DNA of 34,883 bases from Acidobacteriaceae bacterium (GCA_030041515.1 JASHNS010000109.1:1-34883), one strand, 5' to 3'. Counted from the first letter of the stretch, positions 23,343-32,418 are shown. Translations and numbers: made by a program. Notes: generated from the sequence alone by a model not told the origin.

Positions 23343-23513
23343 ATGTCTTCGCCGCCTGTGCCACCGGCACCTCAGCCGGCGCCGCCAACGTTCTGGTGTG
23401 CCGTCTGCGCTCGACCCGTTCCCGATCCCCTGGTTTGCGGCGATTGTTCCGCAGTCATCTGTCGCGTCTGCGGGACTCCTCTCGAGTCCGCTGACGAACT
23501 TGCTTTCGGGTAA
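23343..23513 (+). CDS. Small double zinc-ribbon protein
   Basis: A 56-residue protein, MSSPPVPPAPQPAPP followed by six cysteines in three C-x2-C pairs (CAVC, CGDC, CRVC) within WCAVCARPVPDPLVCGDC and the next 10 residues. These could hold zinc, perhaps one complete ribbon and a half site. The Pro-rich start and the downstream gene 3 bases after its stop suggest translation coupled with the hydrolase-like protein. Function is unknown. The ATG was chosen because the longer frame adds residues with no ribbon character. Confidence 0.6.
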   Translation: MSSPPVPPAPQPAPPTFWCAVCARPVPDPLVCGDCSAVICRVCGTPLESADELAFG

Positions 23514-23516
23514 TCG

Positions 23517-24431
23517 ATGCCGCCCCGCACTCGATCTTCCTCTCCTGCGCCCGCCGCGCAGGCATCCCTCAGTCCTGAGAATCCGCCCACCGTAAGCGGA
23601 CGCTGGCTCCTCGCGGCTTTCGCCGTCACCCTGGCGGCTGCCGCTCTCTGTGCCTATGCTGTGCTCTGTCTGCTTTTCTATCAGGGCCAGTGGCAACTGC
23701 TGTTCCATCCCTCGCGCGCGATCTCAGCCACGCCCTCGAGTGTTGGCCTCGCTTTCGACGACATCCGCTTTGACGTCACCGATGCGGGTATTCCCCGTCT
23801 CGACGGCTGGTGGATCCCGGCTTCCGCCAACAGCCCCTCGGCTCCGACCATTCTTTTTCTCCACGGCGCCCGCGGGTCTCTTTCCGATTGCGTGCCCGCT
23901 CTGGCAGCACTTCGCAATCTCGGCGTCAACGTCTTCGCCATCGACTACCAGGGTTTCGGCCACAGCGCCGGCCGCCATCCCACCGAGCGCCTCCTCAACA
24001 GCGACGCTGCAGCGTCCTGGACGTACCTCACCGGGACGCGACACATCCCGGCGCGCATGATCGTAGTTTATGGCGATGGTGTGGGCGCAACGCTGTCCGC
24101 GCGTCTCGCAGCCCGGTTTACTCCCGCCGGTGTGATCCTGCAGGATCCCAATCCACCGGCGCGGCAAATCTTCCTCTCCGACGCCCGCGCGCGGATTCTG
24201 CCGCTGTTTCTGTTACAGAAGGAATTCCTCAATCCCACCGCCGAGCTCGCCCGCGGTCATGCCCCGCTTCTTTTCCTCGACCTTGACGCTCGCAGCGGCC
24301 CCTCCCGCGCCTGGCAGCTCTACGAAAGCTCGTCCAATCCGAAACAATACGACGATCTGCGGGTCCGCCCCGGCGCGTGGCTGGTAACCGTCCGCCGCTT
24401 CCTCAGTGAAGTTCTGCCCCCAGGCAGATAA
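23517..24431 (+). CDS. Membrane-anchored alpha/beta-hydrolase-fold protein lacking the nucleophile Ser
   Basis: A 304-residue protein with one membrane span (about 30-54) and an alpha/beta-hydrolase domain of the BEM46/YfhR-like type: TILFLHGARGSLSD (oxyanion strand, 111-124), VFAIDYQGFGHSAG (139-152). The nucleophile elbow reads Gly186-Asp-Gly-Val-Gly190, so the Ser of G-x-S-x-G is Gly. No His in the last 50 residues fits the catalytic position (the end is RPGAWLVTVRRFLSEVL). It is therefore probably not a working hydrolase and may bind a ligand or partner. It is coupled to the zinc-ribbon gene upstream. Confidence 0.8.
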   Translation: MPPRTRSSSPAPAAQASLSPENPPTVSGRWLLAAFAVTLAAAALCAYAVLCLLFYQGQWQLLFHPSRAISATPSSVGLAFDDIRFDVTDAGIPRLDGWWIPASANSPSAPTILFLHGARGSLSDCVPALAALRNLGVNVFAIDYQGFGHSAGRHPTERLLNSDAAASWTYLTGTRHIPARMIVVYGDGVGATLSARLAARFTPAGVILQDPNPPARQIFLSDARARILPLFLLQKEFLNPTAELARGHAPLLFLDLDARSGPSRAWQLYESSSNPKQYDDLRVRPGAWLVTVRRFLSEVLPPGR

Positions 24432-24438
24432 ATTCGGC

Positions 24439-25800
24439 TCACTCGCCGTTCGCGCGACGCCTGACCATGTCCCCGGATGCGCGGCGATGATGCGTGCCGC
24501 CGTCCATCGGCACCACATTCGGCCGTGCTCCCGTGCCATCGCCGGGATCGCGCGGCCGGACGACGGCCCTTGGCCCCAGGTTAGTCGGCAGAAAGATACT
24601 GAAGACCGTACCGTGTCGCTCGATCCGTGTTGAGGAACGCAGCTGGATTTCTCCGCCGTATCGCTCGATGATGGAACGGGTCACCCACAAGCCCAGCCCT
24701 GTGCCGCGCTGCCCTTTGGTGGTGAAGAAGGGCTCCCCCAGGCGCTTCTGCACCTCCGGAGGGATCCCTGCCCCGTCGTCGGCGACGGAAACACGCACGC
24801 CCCGAACACCGGCGTCTGACCAGCTGCGCGACCTTCGCACCCTGAGGCACAAATGTCCGTTCATGGCCGAGGCCTCAATCGCATTCGTCACCAGATTGGA
24901 CAAGACCTGGCGCATCTCCCCCGGAAACACCAGCGCTTCGTCGCGGCATTCGTAGCGCCGCACGATGCGCAGATTCTTTTCCGCAATTCTGCGGCTGTAC
25001 AGGGCAAGGACCTCTTCCATCAGCTCATCGATGCGAGCACGCTGAGGACCCGGTGTTTCACGAGCAAATTTCAGCGTCTGCCGGCTGATTTGCGCCACGC
25101 GTTCCAGTTCGCGCTGCGCCATGCTCAGATAACCCTGCGCCCTTTCGGTCAGGCCTGACTCTTCGCCGAGCAGATACAGCAGATTTGTCACCGACTCCAG
25201 CGGATTATTGATCTCGTGAGCGATGGTGGCTGCCAGACGGCCAACTCCGATCAGCTTATGGTTGTCGCGCAGCATCCCGGAGGCGCGCTCCAGTTCGCCC
25301 CGCGTGCGCTCCTGCTCTTCCATCGAGTGCCGCATCCGAATCGCCCGCTCCATCGCCGACGGCAGACGATCCAGTTCGGATACCGGCAGGTAATCCGTCG
25401 CACCCTCCCGCAGAATCCGCAGCGTCTCTTCCTCGCTGGCGGTTTCGCCAACCAGAATCACCGGAACCGGGGGCTGCGCGGTGCGAGCCCGTTCCAGCAG
25501 CTCGTGCCTGTCCATCTCCGGCAGGCCTTCGCTGCCGGCCACGATCATTTCCGCGGCACCGCCGCGAAGGGCCTCTGCAAGCTCTCTCGTTCCCGCAGCC
25601 AACACGGGACGCAGCGACAACCCGGTCCGTTGCGCCGCGTCGCGTATTTCTCTGAGCGGCAACGATGGAGTACGAATTATGACGAGTCCCGACACGAGTC
25701 CCCTGCGTTCCCAGCCTTCGGCTCCACGGTTCAGAACCGTGGGGCTCTTTCGCGCTTCAACTTTCAACCCGGGAAGCACCTGCGCTTCCAGCGTTGCCAT
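24439..25800 (-). CDS. Histidine kinase with degenerate receiver domain
   Basis: A 453-residue soluble kinase. Residues about 37-155 have a receiver-like fold (LVIIRTPSLPLREIRDAAQR; PVPVILVGETASEEETLRIL; EGATDYLPVSEL) but lack the acidic pair (IIRT) and the phosphoacceptor Asp (MIVAGSEG), and Lys is replaced in LPVSE. It is a pseudo-receiver. HisKA follows with His195 (TIAHEINNPLESV), then the ATPase domain with Asn306, DDGAGIP (341-347) and GTGLGL (366-371), all intact. The last 45 residues are basic and unstructured. An AGGAGG lies 5 bases before the ATG. It ends 7 bases from the convergent hydrolase-like gene. Confidence 0.9.
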   Translation of the reverse strand: MATLEAQVLPGLKVEARKSPTVLNRGAEGWERRGLVSGLVIIRTPSLPLREIRDAAQRTGLSLRPVLAAGTRELAEALRGGAAEMIVAGSEGLPEMDRHELLERARTAQPPVPVILVGETASEEETLRILREGATDYLPVSELDRLPSAMERAIRMRHSMEEQERTRGELERASGMLRDNHKLIGVGRLAATIAHEINNPLESVTNLLYLLGEESGLTERAQGYLSMAQRELERVAQISRQTLKFARETPGPQRARIDELMEEVLALYSRRIAEKNLRIVRRYECRDEALVFPGEMRQVLSNLVTNAIEASAMNGHLCLRVRRSRSWSDAGVRGVRVSVADDGAGIPPEVQKRLGEPFFTTKGQRGTGLGLWVTRSIIERYGGEIQLRSSTRIERHGTVFSIFLPTNLGPRAVVRPRDPGDGTGARPNVVPMDGGTHHRRASGDMVRRRANGE

Positions 25801-26061
25801 GCGAGCCTCCTGATTTCAATTGGTGCCCACTCCCGCGGATTGGTTCGACCGCAGGAAGTGCGAGCACACGGGGCCCGTAGGTAGATCCAGCTCTTTCCCT
25901 GGTCTTTCGATGGCTCGCTTTTTGTCCGGCGTTGCCCTTTGGGGACCGCCGGCGCCGCGCCGGTGTCATCCCTTCGGCCTGCCCATTCGTGACTTCCGGA
26001 TGCCGGTGTGCTGAATTTCCGCATCCATAAACGGGTATCCTGATCTAAACAGAAGTATTCG

Positions 26062-27552
26062 ATGAACTTGCGCATGATGAGAAAGCTGCCTGTGGCCCAA
26101 ATTGCCGCCAGTCTTGTGGCCGGTTTCGCGCTTGCGATGTCAGCGGCGGCGGTGGCTCAAAGTAACTCCTCCAATTCAGCGGTCAATCCCTACGCCGGCA
26201 GCATTCAGGCGGTCCCGGCCACCCCGGGGGTTCGCCCCCTGTCCCTCGATGAAGCCATTCGTCTCGGTATTCAGAACAATCTGGCTCTCCATCTGGCGAA
26301 GGATCAGCAGCAGGAGGCCCAGGCCCAGAAACTTCAACTCGTCAATGTGCTGCTGCCCAATCTCTCCCTCCACGGGGAAACAGGCGTCCACGAATTCAAC
26401 CTTGAGGCATTCGGGTTTCATCCCTCCTCGATCGCGCTCTTTGCTCCGCTTCTGCCCAAAGGAGTATCGCCCTCGGCCTTTCACCTCATCACCAGGGTCG
26501 ATACCACGATTGGTCAGATCAACTTTTCCCAGGCGCTCTTCAACTGGAGCGGTTACGACGTCTGGCGTGCGGGCATTGCCGGCGAGAAAGCCGCGTTCTA
26601 TAGCGCCCAGTCCGCGCGCGGCCTTGTCGTGCTCAACGTCGGCACCTCCTACCTCCAGGCCATTGCGGCCCGCTCCGAGGTGCAGTACGCCGAGTCGCTG
26701 CTGAAAACCGACAAAACCCTGCTGGACCAGACTCATCAGGAGCATTTGGCCGGCGTCGTTGCCAACCTCGATGAACTCCGAGCCCGCGTTGAATATCAGC
26801 AGCAACAGCAAGCCCTCATCGCGGCAGAGGACAACCTGGCCAAAGCAAAGATCGCGCTCAACCGGGAGATCGGCCTCGCTCCCGACCAGCAAATCCATCT
26901 CACCGACACCGAACCGTACGCAGCCCTTCAGCCCATGCCCATCGAGCAGGCCCGCGATCGGGCGTATCGCGACCGCCAGGATTACCAGATGCTCCGCCAG
27001 GAACTGCTGGTCGCCGATCTGGAGCGCAAGGCGACCGCGCACGAGCGCTTCCCCACCCTCACCTTCAGCGGCAACTATGGAGTCACCGGCATCACGGGTG
27101 GCGTCTATCACGACACATTTGCTGCCGTGGGCACCCTGAGTGTGCCCATCTTCGAGGAGGGCAAACTGCGCGGCGATCGCGATGTTGCCGAAGCCCAGCT
27201 CCAGGAGATTCAGGCCCGCATGTCCGATCTCACTGTGAAGATCGATCAACAGCTTCGCGACAGCATGCTCGATCTGCAAACCGCGGAACAGACCGTCGAC
27301 GTGGCGCGCAGCAACGTGCAGCTGGCCGCCACCGCACTGGACGAGACGCAACAGCGCTTTATTGCCGGTGTCACCGACAACCTTCCCGTTGCCGAAGCGG
27401 AGTCCACCCTCGCAGCCGCCCAAACGCAATACGTGAACAGCGTCTATCAACTCAACGTCGCGCGGCTTGGACTGGCCCGCAACCTTGGCATCGTTGACAC
27501 CCAATACAAAAGCTTTCTCGACGGCCAGCAACCAGTTCCCTCAGCCCGCTAA
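26062..27552 (+). CDS. TolC-family outer-membrane efflux protein
   Basis: A 496-residue TolC/OEP-type channel. A signal peptide (about 1-33, AASLVAGFALAMSAAAVAQ) is followed by the two helical-barrel repeats: LSLDEAIRLGIQNNLALHLA (about 60-79) and AVGTLSVPIFEEGKLRGDRD with long Gln/Ala-rich coiled coils (VAEAQLQEIQARMSDLTVKI; VAEAESTLAAAQTQYVNSVY). It would form the outer-membrane duct of an RND or ABC efflux pump, but no pump or adaptor gene lies beside it. A later ATG (codon 5 or 6) is possible. The 261 bases upstream contain no gene and only a GC-rich palindrome at 25949-25963. Confidence 0.93.
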   Translation: MNLRMMRKLPVAQIAASLVAGFALAMSAAAVAQSNSSNSAVNPYAGSIQAVPATPGVRPLSLDEAIRLGIQNNLALHLAKDQQQEAQAQKLQLVNVLLPNLSLHGETGVHEFNLEAFGFHPSSIALFAPLLPKGVSPSAFHLITRVDTTIGQINFSQALFNWSGYDVWRAGIAGEKAAFYSAQSARGLVVLNVGTSYLQAIAARSEVQYAESLLKTDKTLLDQTHQEHLAGVVANLDELRARVEYQQQQQALIAAEDNLAKAKIALNREIGLAPDQQIHLTDTEPYAALQPMPIEQARDRAYRDRQDYQMLRQELLVADLERKATAHERFPTLTFSGNYGVTGITGGVYHDTFAAVGTLSVPIFEEGKLRGDRDVAEAQLQEIQARMSDLTVKIDQQLRDSMLDLQTAEQTVDVARSNVQLAATALDETQQRFIAGVTDNLPVAEAESTLAAAQTQYVNSVYQLNVARLGLARNLGIVDTQYKSFLDGQQPVPSAR

Positions 27553-27637
27553 GCCGATTCCCTCGCCGGACACCCGGAAGCGGCATCCCGGTTCTGTCTG
27601 CACTCGTCTCACCTGACTCCCCAGCTGAGCGCACCCG

Positions 27638-27666
27638 CTGCCGCGCTCGTTTCTCTGCCGTATAAT
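27638..27666 (+). promoter_or_regulatory. Candidate housekeeping promoter for the TonB-receptor gene
   Basis: A perfect TATAAT (27661-27666) lies 105 bases before the GTG start. The hexamer 17 bases upstream, CTGCCG, matches only 3 of 6 of TTGACA. In this GC-rich sequence an exact -10 in the only intergenic gap is notable. A GAGAGGAG ribosome-binding site precedes the GTG at 27772. Confidence 0.5.
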
Positions 27667-27771
27667 GCCTCTCATCTTTCGAATGCCGCCGATTGTGCTC
27701 CCCATTTCGAGCGATGGCGCCGTGAAGTTGGTGTTTCCCCGGGCCCGTGCCCCACAGAGAGGAGTTGTCAG

Positions 27772-30700
27772 GTGACCCCAGGCCGTTTTCGGATCGTAGT
27801 GTTTTCCGTTGCTGTCCTTTGCTTTGCCCCAATCGCGCTTCTGACTTTCGTCCCCGCAGTATCGGCACAAACCGCCGTCACCGGCGGCCTCAATGGCGTC
27901 GTCACCGATTCCACCGGCGCCGTGGTACCGGGCGCCACCGTCACCCTGGTGGAAATTCACACCGGGGACACGCGGGTTGTCACGACGAACGCCCGTGGCC
28001 TCTACACGGCACCATTTCTGAAACCTGGCAGCTACCAGGTTTCTGCCACAGCGAAGGGACTTCAATCCACGACAACGTCGGTCGAAATCCTCGTGGGCCA
28101 GCAGTCGCTGGCCAATCTGACCGTCTCGCCCTCCGCCAGCAAACAAACCGTCACCGTCAGCGCCAACAATGCCCAGCTGATCCAGACAGAGGACGCCACG
28201 CTCACCACTACCTTCACCAGTCAGCAGTTTGAAAACCTGCCCAATCCCGGCGGAGACATTACGACCTTTGCCTTCACCGTGCCCGGCGTTGTCATGAACG
28301 CGGGCACGGGCGGCAACGGCAACTTCAGCACCAGCGGACTGCCCGGCATTTCGAACCTCATCATCCTCAACGGCGCCGACCAGACAGACTCCTTCTTCAA
28401 CGACTCCACCACCGGCGCCTCCTCGCTCAGCATCGGCGCGGCTGAAATTGCCCAGGCCTCCTTCGTGCAGAACGGCTACAACCCCGAGTGGGGACGCCAG
28501 GCCGGCGGCGTAGAAACCTACGTGACCAAAAGCGGCACGAATCGGTTCCACGGTTTGCTGCAGTGGACCTACAACAGCTCCGGCTTCAACGCCAACGACT
28601 TCTTCTACAACCTGAATGGCACGCCGCGGCAAAAAGCCATCTCCAACCAGTACGCTGCTCAAATCGGCGGCCCCATCATTCGCAATAAGCTGTTCTTCTT
28701 CGCCGACACGGAAGGCATTCGTTACATCGAGCCCTCGCTCAGTTACGTCACCTTCCCCACACCGGCCTTTCAGGCCTACACCATGAGCACGATTCCGGCC
28801 GGCAGCGTCCCTCTTTACACGCAAATGTTCAATTTGCTGGATAGCTCACCGTTCTATAAGACCTCGGTGCCGGTCACGAACGGCGGCGGCCCGTTGCAGG
28901 ATGGATCCGGCAATCTCGGATGCGGCAGCGTCGCGACCACCCCGGTCCCAGGCCAGCCCAACACCTACTTTGGCGCTTTGCCGGGCAGTACGGGCACCGC
29001 CGTCCCCTGCATGACAGCGGCCGCGGCCGTGGCCAGCGGCGCGGTGGTGGAACACATCATCGTCGGCCGCGTCGACTGGAACCTCAGCGATAAGCAAAAG
29101 GTTTTCGTCCGCATCAGCGACGATCAGGGATCCAAGCCGGTTTCCGTCAGCCTCGTCAGTCCCCTGCTCAACGTGCTCAGCAGCCAACCCATCTGGAATG
29201 GCCAGCTCAACCACACTTACTCATTCAGTCCCTATCTGACCAATCAGTTCATCGCATCCGCTTTCTACTATTCCTGGCCTTACGGCCCGGCCAATCTGCA
29301 GCAGACGCTGGCCGCCTCACCCACGGAGTTTTACAACGGCTCCGATGGCGGCATCAATTATTCCACCGGCCTGGGCCAGGAGGGCACAGTCGGTTTCAAC
29401 TGGGGCGGAAATCCCACGACAACCAATTCCGTCCAATACCAGTTTGTGGACGACCTTTCCTGGCTGAAGGGCAACCACACCCTCAAATTCGGCGCCAACT
29501 TCAAGCGCTACGATGTCACTGACGGCTATCCCGAGGTGAATACTTACGGCGGCTACTTCTCCTTTGCCCAGCTGGGAGATCTGGCCGGCGGCAGTCTGCC
29601 GGGCCCCTCAGGCGACTCCAACTTTCAGCAGACTTTCGACACCGCCAAGGAAATTGCCATCGCCGGCTACAACTATGGCGTCTATGCGCAGGATGAATGG
29701 CGCGCCACGCCACGCCTGATGCTGAACTACGGCATCCGCGTCGACCGCGATGGAAACATTTCCTGCAAAACGAACTGCTTCTCCCGCCTGGTCGGCGGCT
29801 TTCCCCAGGCCAATGCGACGCTGGATACTCCCTATAACCAGCTCCTCGCCACCGGCTACCACAACGTCTTTTCCTCGCTCGAGGCCGCCGTCATTCAGCC
29901 GCGCTTCGGATTCAACTGGGATCTTCTGGGGAACGGCCACACCGACGTTCGCGGCGGCTTTGGTATGTTCGCCGACGCCTTTCCCGGCGCGCTCATCGAA
30001 AATCAGTATCTGACCTTCCCCGATAACTACGGCGCCTTTCTCGAAGCCGGCAACGTCGCCGAAGGTCCAGGCAGCGCACCGGCCTACGCCCTCGCCTCTT
30101 ATAACGCCCTCAGCGCCGGTTTCGCCGGCGGCCAAAGCGCCAACCAGATCGCCGCCTCGCTGCCCGCCGGCTCACCCTTTGCCGCGCCCGCCCATTACAT
30201 CTCGCCCGACCACATGGTCACCGCAAAATATGCTGAGTGGAGCCTCCAGCTCCAGCAGCAGCTCACTCCCTCCGATGCCCTCATCCTCGCCTACATCGGC
30301 AACCATGGCTACGACGGCATCAGCTACGACTATGGCATCAACGAAAGCCTGAACGGCAACGCGTATACCTACGGCACCGGGTATTCCAGCTTCGAGGACG
30401 TTCCCGCCAATCCCCCCGATCCCGCCTTCGGCCAGATGGGCATTATCAACGATGGCGCGGTCTCCAGCTATAACGGCGGCTACATTGAATACAAGCACAT
30501 CGACCACCATGGCCTGACGTCGGATATTTCCTACACGTATTCGCACGCGCTGGACGATGTGTCGAACCAGGGCCAGGATGAGGTCTTCAACGGCAACGGC
30601 CTTCCCTTCCAGATCGTGCCGAATCACCCTTACCTGCTGATGTATTCGAATGCCGACTACGACATCCGCAACAATTTCCTGCTCGATCTCACCTGGATCG

Positions 30701-31287
30701 AACCGAACAAGTTCCAGAACAGATTTGCCGCGCTGGCGGCCGCGGGATGGACGATTGCCGGAAAGACCTACTGGCGCTCCGGCGAGCCCTTCAGCGTCTT
30801 CAACAACAACGCCGCGAACGATCTGTACAACGGGACCGGCAATTACTACGTCCTCGCCGACGTCCTGAACAATCACTTCAATCACACCTGCACTTCATTC
30901 AGGACGCCTTGCTTCCAGGGCCACTACTTCAACGGCTCCGGCGCCTATCCCGGGTCCAGTGGCGATCCGGACGCCAACAACGATCCGCCGCAAACCGACT
31001 TCGGCAACTATCCTCGCAACGCGTTTTACGGCCCGCATTTCGCTGACGTCGATCTCAGCCTGTACAAGAACCTCTTCCAGAATGAGAGGGGCATGCAGTT
31101 CAAAATCGGCGCCCAGGCCTACGACCTCTTCAATCACCCGGAATTTGGCGCGCCCCAAAACAATGCGTCGCTGTCCAACCTGGGCCAGATCGAAAGCGAT
31201 GTCGTCCAGCCTACCGGCCCCTACGGCTCGTTCGGATCATCCAGCTTCGACCGCATCGTCGTCGTCACCGGCAGCTTCACTTTCTAG
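27772..31287 (+). CDS. Oar-like TonB-dependent outer-membrane receptor
   Basis: A 1,171-residue receptor of the large acidobacterial type. A signal peptide ends near VPAVSAQ (residue 33). A carboxypeptidase-regulatory-like beta-sandwich follows (about 38-125; GVVTDSTGAVVPGATVTLVE, LKPGSYQVSATAKGLQS), then a plug (about 140-260; SGLPGISNLIILNGADQTDS, GRQAGGVETYVTKSGTNRFH) and a long beta-barrel rich in Asn, Tyr and Gly. The barrel ends in an aromatic residue (VVVTGSFTF), as needed for insertion. It probably imports sugars, peptides or chelates in a TonB-driven way; the substrate is unknown and no SusD-like partner is beside it. The start is a GTG. Confidence 0.94.
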   Translation: MTPGRFRIVVFSVAVLCFAPIALLTFVPAVSAQTAVTGGLNGVVTDSTGAVVPGATVTLVEIHTGDTRVVTTNARGLYTAPFLKPGSYQVSATAKGLQSTTTSVEILVGQQSLANLTVSPSASKQTVTVSANNAQLIQTEDATLTTTFTSQQFENLPNPGGDITTFAFTVPGVVMNAGTGGNGNFSTSGLPGISNLIILNGADQTDSFFNDSTTGASSLSIGAAEIAQASFVQNGYNPEWGRQAGGVETYVTKSGTNRFHGLLQWTYNSSGFNANDFFYNLNGTPRQKAISNQYAAQIGGPIIRNKLFFFADTEGIRYIEPSLSYVTFPTPAFQAYTMSTIPAGSVPLYTQMFNLLDSSPFYKTSVPVTNGGGPLQDGSGNLGCGSVATTPVPGQPNTYFGALPGSTGTAVPCMTAAAAVASGAVVEHIIVGRVDWNLSDKQKVFVRISDDQGSKPVSVSLVSPLLNVLSSQPIWNGQLNHTYSFSPYLTNQFIASAFYYSWPYGPANLQQTLAASPTEFYNGSDGGINYSTGLGQEGTVGFNWGGNPTTTNSVQYQFVDDLSWLKGNHTLKFGANFKRYDVTDGYPEVNTYGGYFSFAQLGDLAGGSLPGPSGDSNFQQTFDTAKEIAIAGYNYGVYAQDEWRATPRLMLNYGIRVDRDGNISCKTNCFSRLVGGFPQANATLDTPYNQLLATGYHNVFSSLEAAVIQPRFGFNWDLLGNGHTDVRGGFGMFADAFPGALIENQYLTFPDNYGAFLEAGNVAEGPGSAPAYALASYNALSAGFAGGQSANQIAASLPAGSPFAAPAHYISPDHMVTAKYAEWSLQLQQQLTPSDALILAYIGNHGYDGISYDYGINESLNGNAYTYGTGYSSFEDVPANPPDPAFGQMGIINDGAVSSYNGGYIEYKHIDHHGLTSDISYTYSHALDDVSNQGQDEVFNGNGLPFQIVPNHPYLLMYSNADYDIRNNFLLDLTWIEPNKFQNRFAALAAAGWTIAGKTYWRSGEPFSVFNNNAANDLYNGTGNYYVLADVLNNHFNHTCTSFRTPCFQGHYFNGSGAYPGSSGDPDANNDPPQTDFGNYPRNAFYGPHFADVDLSLYKNLFQNERGMQFKIGAQAYDLFNHPEFGAPQNNASLSNLGQIESDVVQPTGPYGSFGSSSFDRIVVVTGSFTF

Positions 31288-31299
31288 CCGCACCGCGCC

Positions 31300-31330
31300 C
31301 CCGCATCGGCCCATTTTCGGCGGATGCGGG
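31300..31330 (+). terminator. Hairpin between convergent genes
   Basis: CCCGCATC (31300-31307) pairs with GATGCGGG (31323-31330), and an inner GCC/GGC adds three pairs around a 7-base loop containing TTTT. It lies 12 bases after the receptor stop and before the end of the convergent VOC gene. No T-tract follows on either strand, so the termination strength is uncertain. Confidence 0.5.
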
Positions 31331-31393
31331 AACGTACAACCCACACCGCACCGTTTCGCCCCTGTCGCTCTCGCGGCGCCGGGGGCAGCTGCC

Positions 31394-31750
31394 TCACTCC
31401 CTGGCCGGCTCCCAAACCTCCACACGGTTTCCTTCCGGATCGGTGAACCATCCGAAGCGTCCATACCCGGCCGACTCGCGTTTAGGATCGACGGCGACGC
31501 CCGCCGCCGCCAGCCGATCCAGCAGCTCATCCACGCCGTCCACCTGAAAATTGAGCATGGCCGGCTGCGCTGCCGGGAAGTACGTGGATTCCTGCGGAAA
31601 GAACGCCAGCACAAACGGCGCGCGCATTCCCTCTGCGGGCAGCATGAAGCCGTGCTCCGCCGGGGGCAGTCCCAGATGTTGTTCGTACCAGGCGTACAGC
31701 GCTTCAGGAGATTTCGCCCGCAAAAATACTCCTCCGATGGTCGCGTTCAT
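31394..31750 (-). CDS. VOC (glyoxalase/bleomycin-resistance fold) protein
   Basis: A 118-residue single VOC module: NATIGGVFLRAKSPEALYAW, YEQHLGLPP, then MLNFQVDGVDELLDRLAAAG and FTDPEGNRVEVWEP at the end. The last Glu (EVWEP) is a usual metal ligand of the fold; the first strand has no His at the common ligand place, so the metal site may be incomplete. Such proteins range from glyoxalases to dioxygenases and antibiotic-binding proteins; the exact role is unknown. The ATG at 31750 has GAGGAGGA 5 bases upstream, lying inside the end of the small basic gene before it. Confidence 0.85.
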   Translation of the reverse strand: MNATIGGVFLRAKSPEALYAWYEQHLGLPPAEHGFMLPAEGMRAPFVLAFFPQESTYFPAAQPAMLNFQVDGVDELLDRLAAAGVAVDPKRESAGYGRFGWFTDPEGNRVEVWEPARE

Positions 31751-31751
31751 T

Positions 31752-31931
31752 TCATTCCTCCTCAGCAAGCAGCCGGGCCAGCGTCCTCGGGTGCTTCCTC
31801 GCCAGCTTCTCCGCGCGGGGCTCCGCATTCAAAATCTGCTCCGGCCTGGGCTGGCCAACGCGTTCTCGCGCATTCGCCTTCACGGCTTTCACCGCCGAGA
31901 ACGTCTTCTTCTTTGCGCGTTTCTTCGCCAT
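31752..31931 (-). CDS. Small basic protein coupled to the VOC gene
   Basis: A 59-residue Lys/Arg/Ala-rich protein starting MAKKRAKKKTFSAVKAVKAN and ending LARLLAEEE. It has no recognised domain; the basic start suggests nucleic-acid binding. Its TGA stop lies 1 base before the VOC ATG, and the VOC ribosome-binding site is inside its last codons, which supports it being translated. GGGAG lies 4 bases ahead of its ATG. Confidence 0.55.
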   Translation of the reverse strand: MAKKRAKKKTFSAVKAVKANARERVGQPRPEQILNAEPRAEKLARKHPRTLARLLAEEE

Positions 31932-32052
31932 GGGCTCCCACCCGCCTCTTGCACAACAACGTTCGACCGCCGCGGAGCTGCGCTCGCCTGCACCACAAAG
32001 TAGCACCTCCCCAGCCCGCGACTGTAAAATACTTGCAGTGGAGCCTTGGGCT

Positions 32053-32334
32053 ATGGAAGAACGCGAGTTTTTTAATGAAAAATCCGAGCAACGGACTCAT
32101 ACCCTGACCTGTCCGCATTGCGGCAAGTCCGGGGAGTATCAGGTGCGCTGGCTGGTCAGAACAAGAAAGGCCTCGTTGCCGCCTCGCGCCGACGAACGCG
32201 ATCGAGCCCGCTTTGCCAAGGCGCAGTCCTATATGGTTCGCCAGGACGATCTGGTCGCCTGCTCGAACATCCGCTGCCGCAAGCGTTTTGAGGTCACCAG
32301 CCTGCAATCCGTCGCGTTCCTGCAGTCCGCCTGA
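32053..32334 (+). CDS. Zinc-ribbon protein of unknown function
   Basis: A 93-residue protein starting MEEREFFNEKSEQR. Cysteines in TCPHCGKSGEYQV (C-x2-C, about residues 20-23) and ACSNIRCRKRFEV (C-x4-C, about 70-75) make a likely zinc ribbon split by a basic helix (ARFAKAQSYMVRQDD). It could bind nucleic acid or protein. A GGAG lies 9 bases before the ATG. An in-frame GTG 13 bases upstream is an alternative. I do not recognise the family. Confidence 0.65.
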   Translation: MEEREFFNEKSEQRTHTLTCPHCGKSGEYQVRWLVRTRKASLPPRADERDRARFAKAQSYMVRQDDLVACSNIRCRKRFEVTSLQSVAFLQSA

Positions 32335-32418
32335 CCCGCTCAACCCTCAGCGGTCAGCCTGCGATCTCACACCGGGGCTTCCGATCACAGACTCCCGGCT
32401 GCTGTTCACTGGTTTTCC

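Noticed and set aside
25949-25963. Palindrome CCGGCGC-C-GCGCCGG as a terminator
   Set aside because: No T-tract follows and it lies between divergent genes, where a terminator is not expected; in GC-rich sequence such palindromes arise easily.
26176-27531. A 451-codon open frame on the minus strand
   Set aside because: It is antisense to the TolC-family gene, which has full motifs and a signal peptide.
27541-28824. A 427-codon open frame on the minus strand
   Set aside because: It is antisense to the TonB receptor's signal, regulatory and plug domains; Gly/Val/Arg-rich with no domain.
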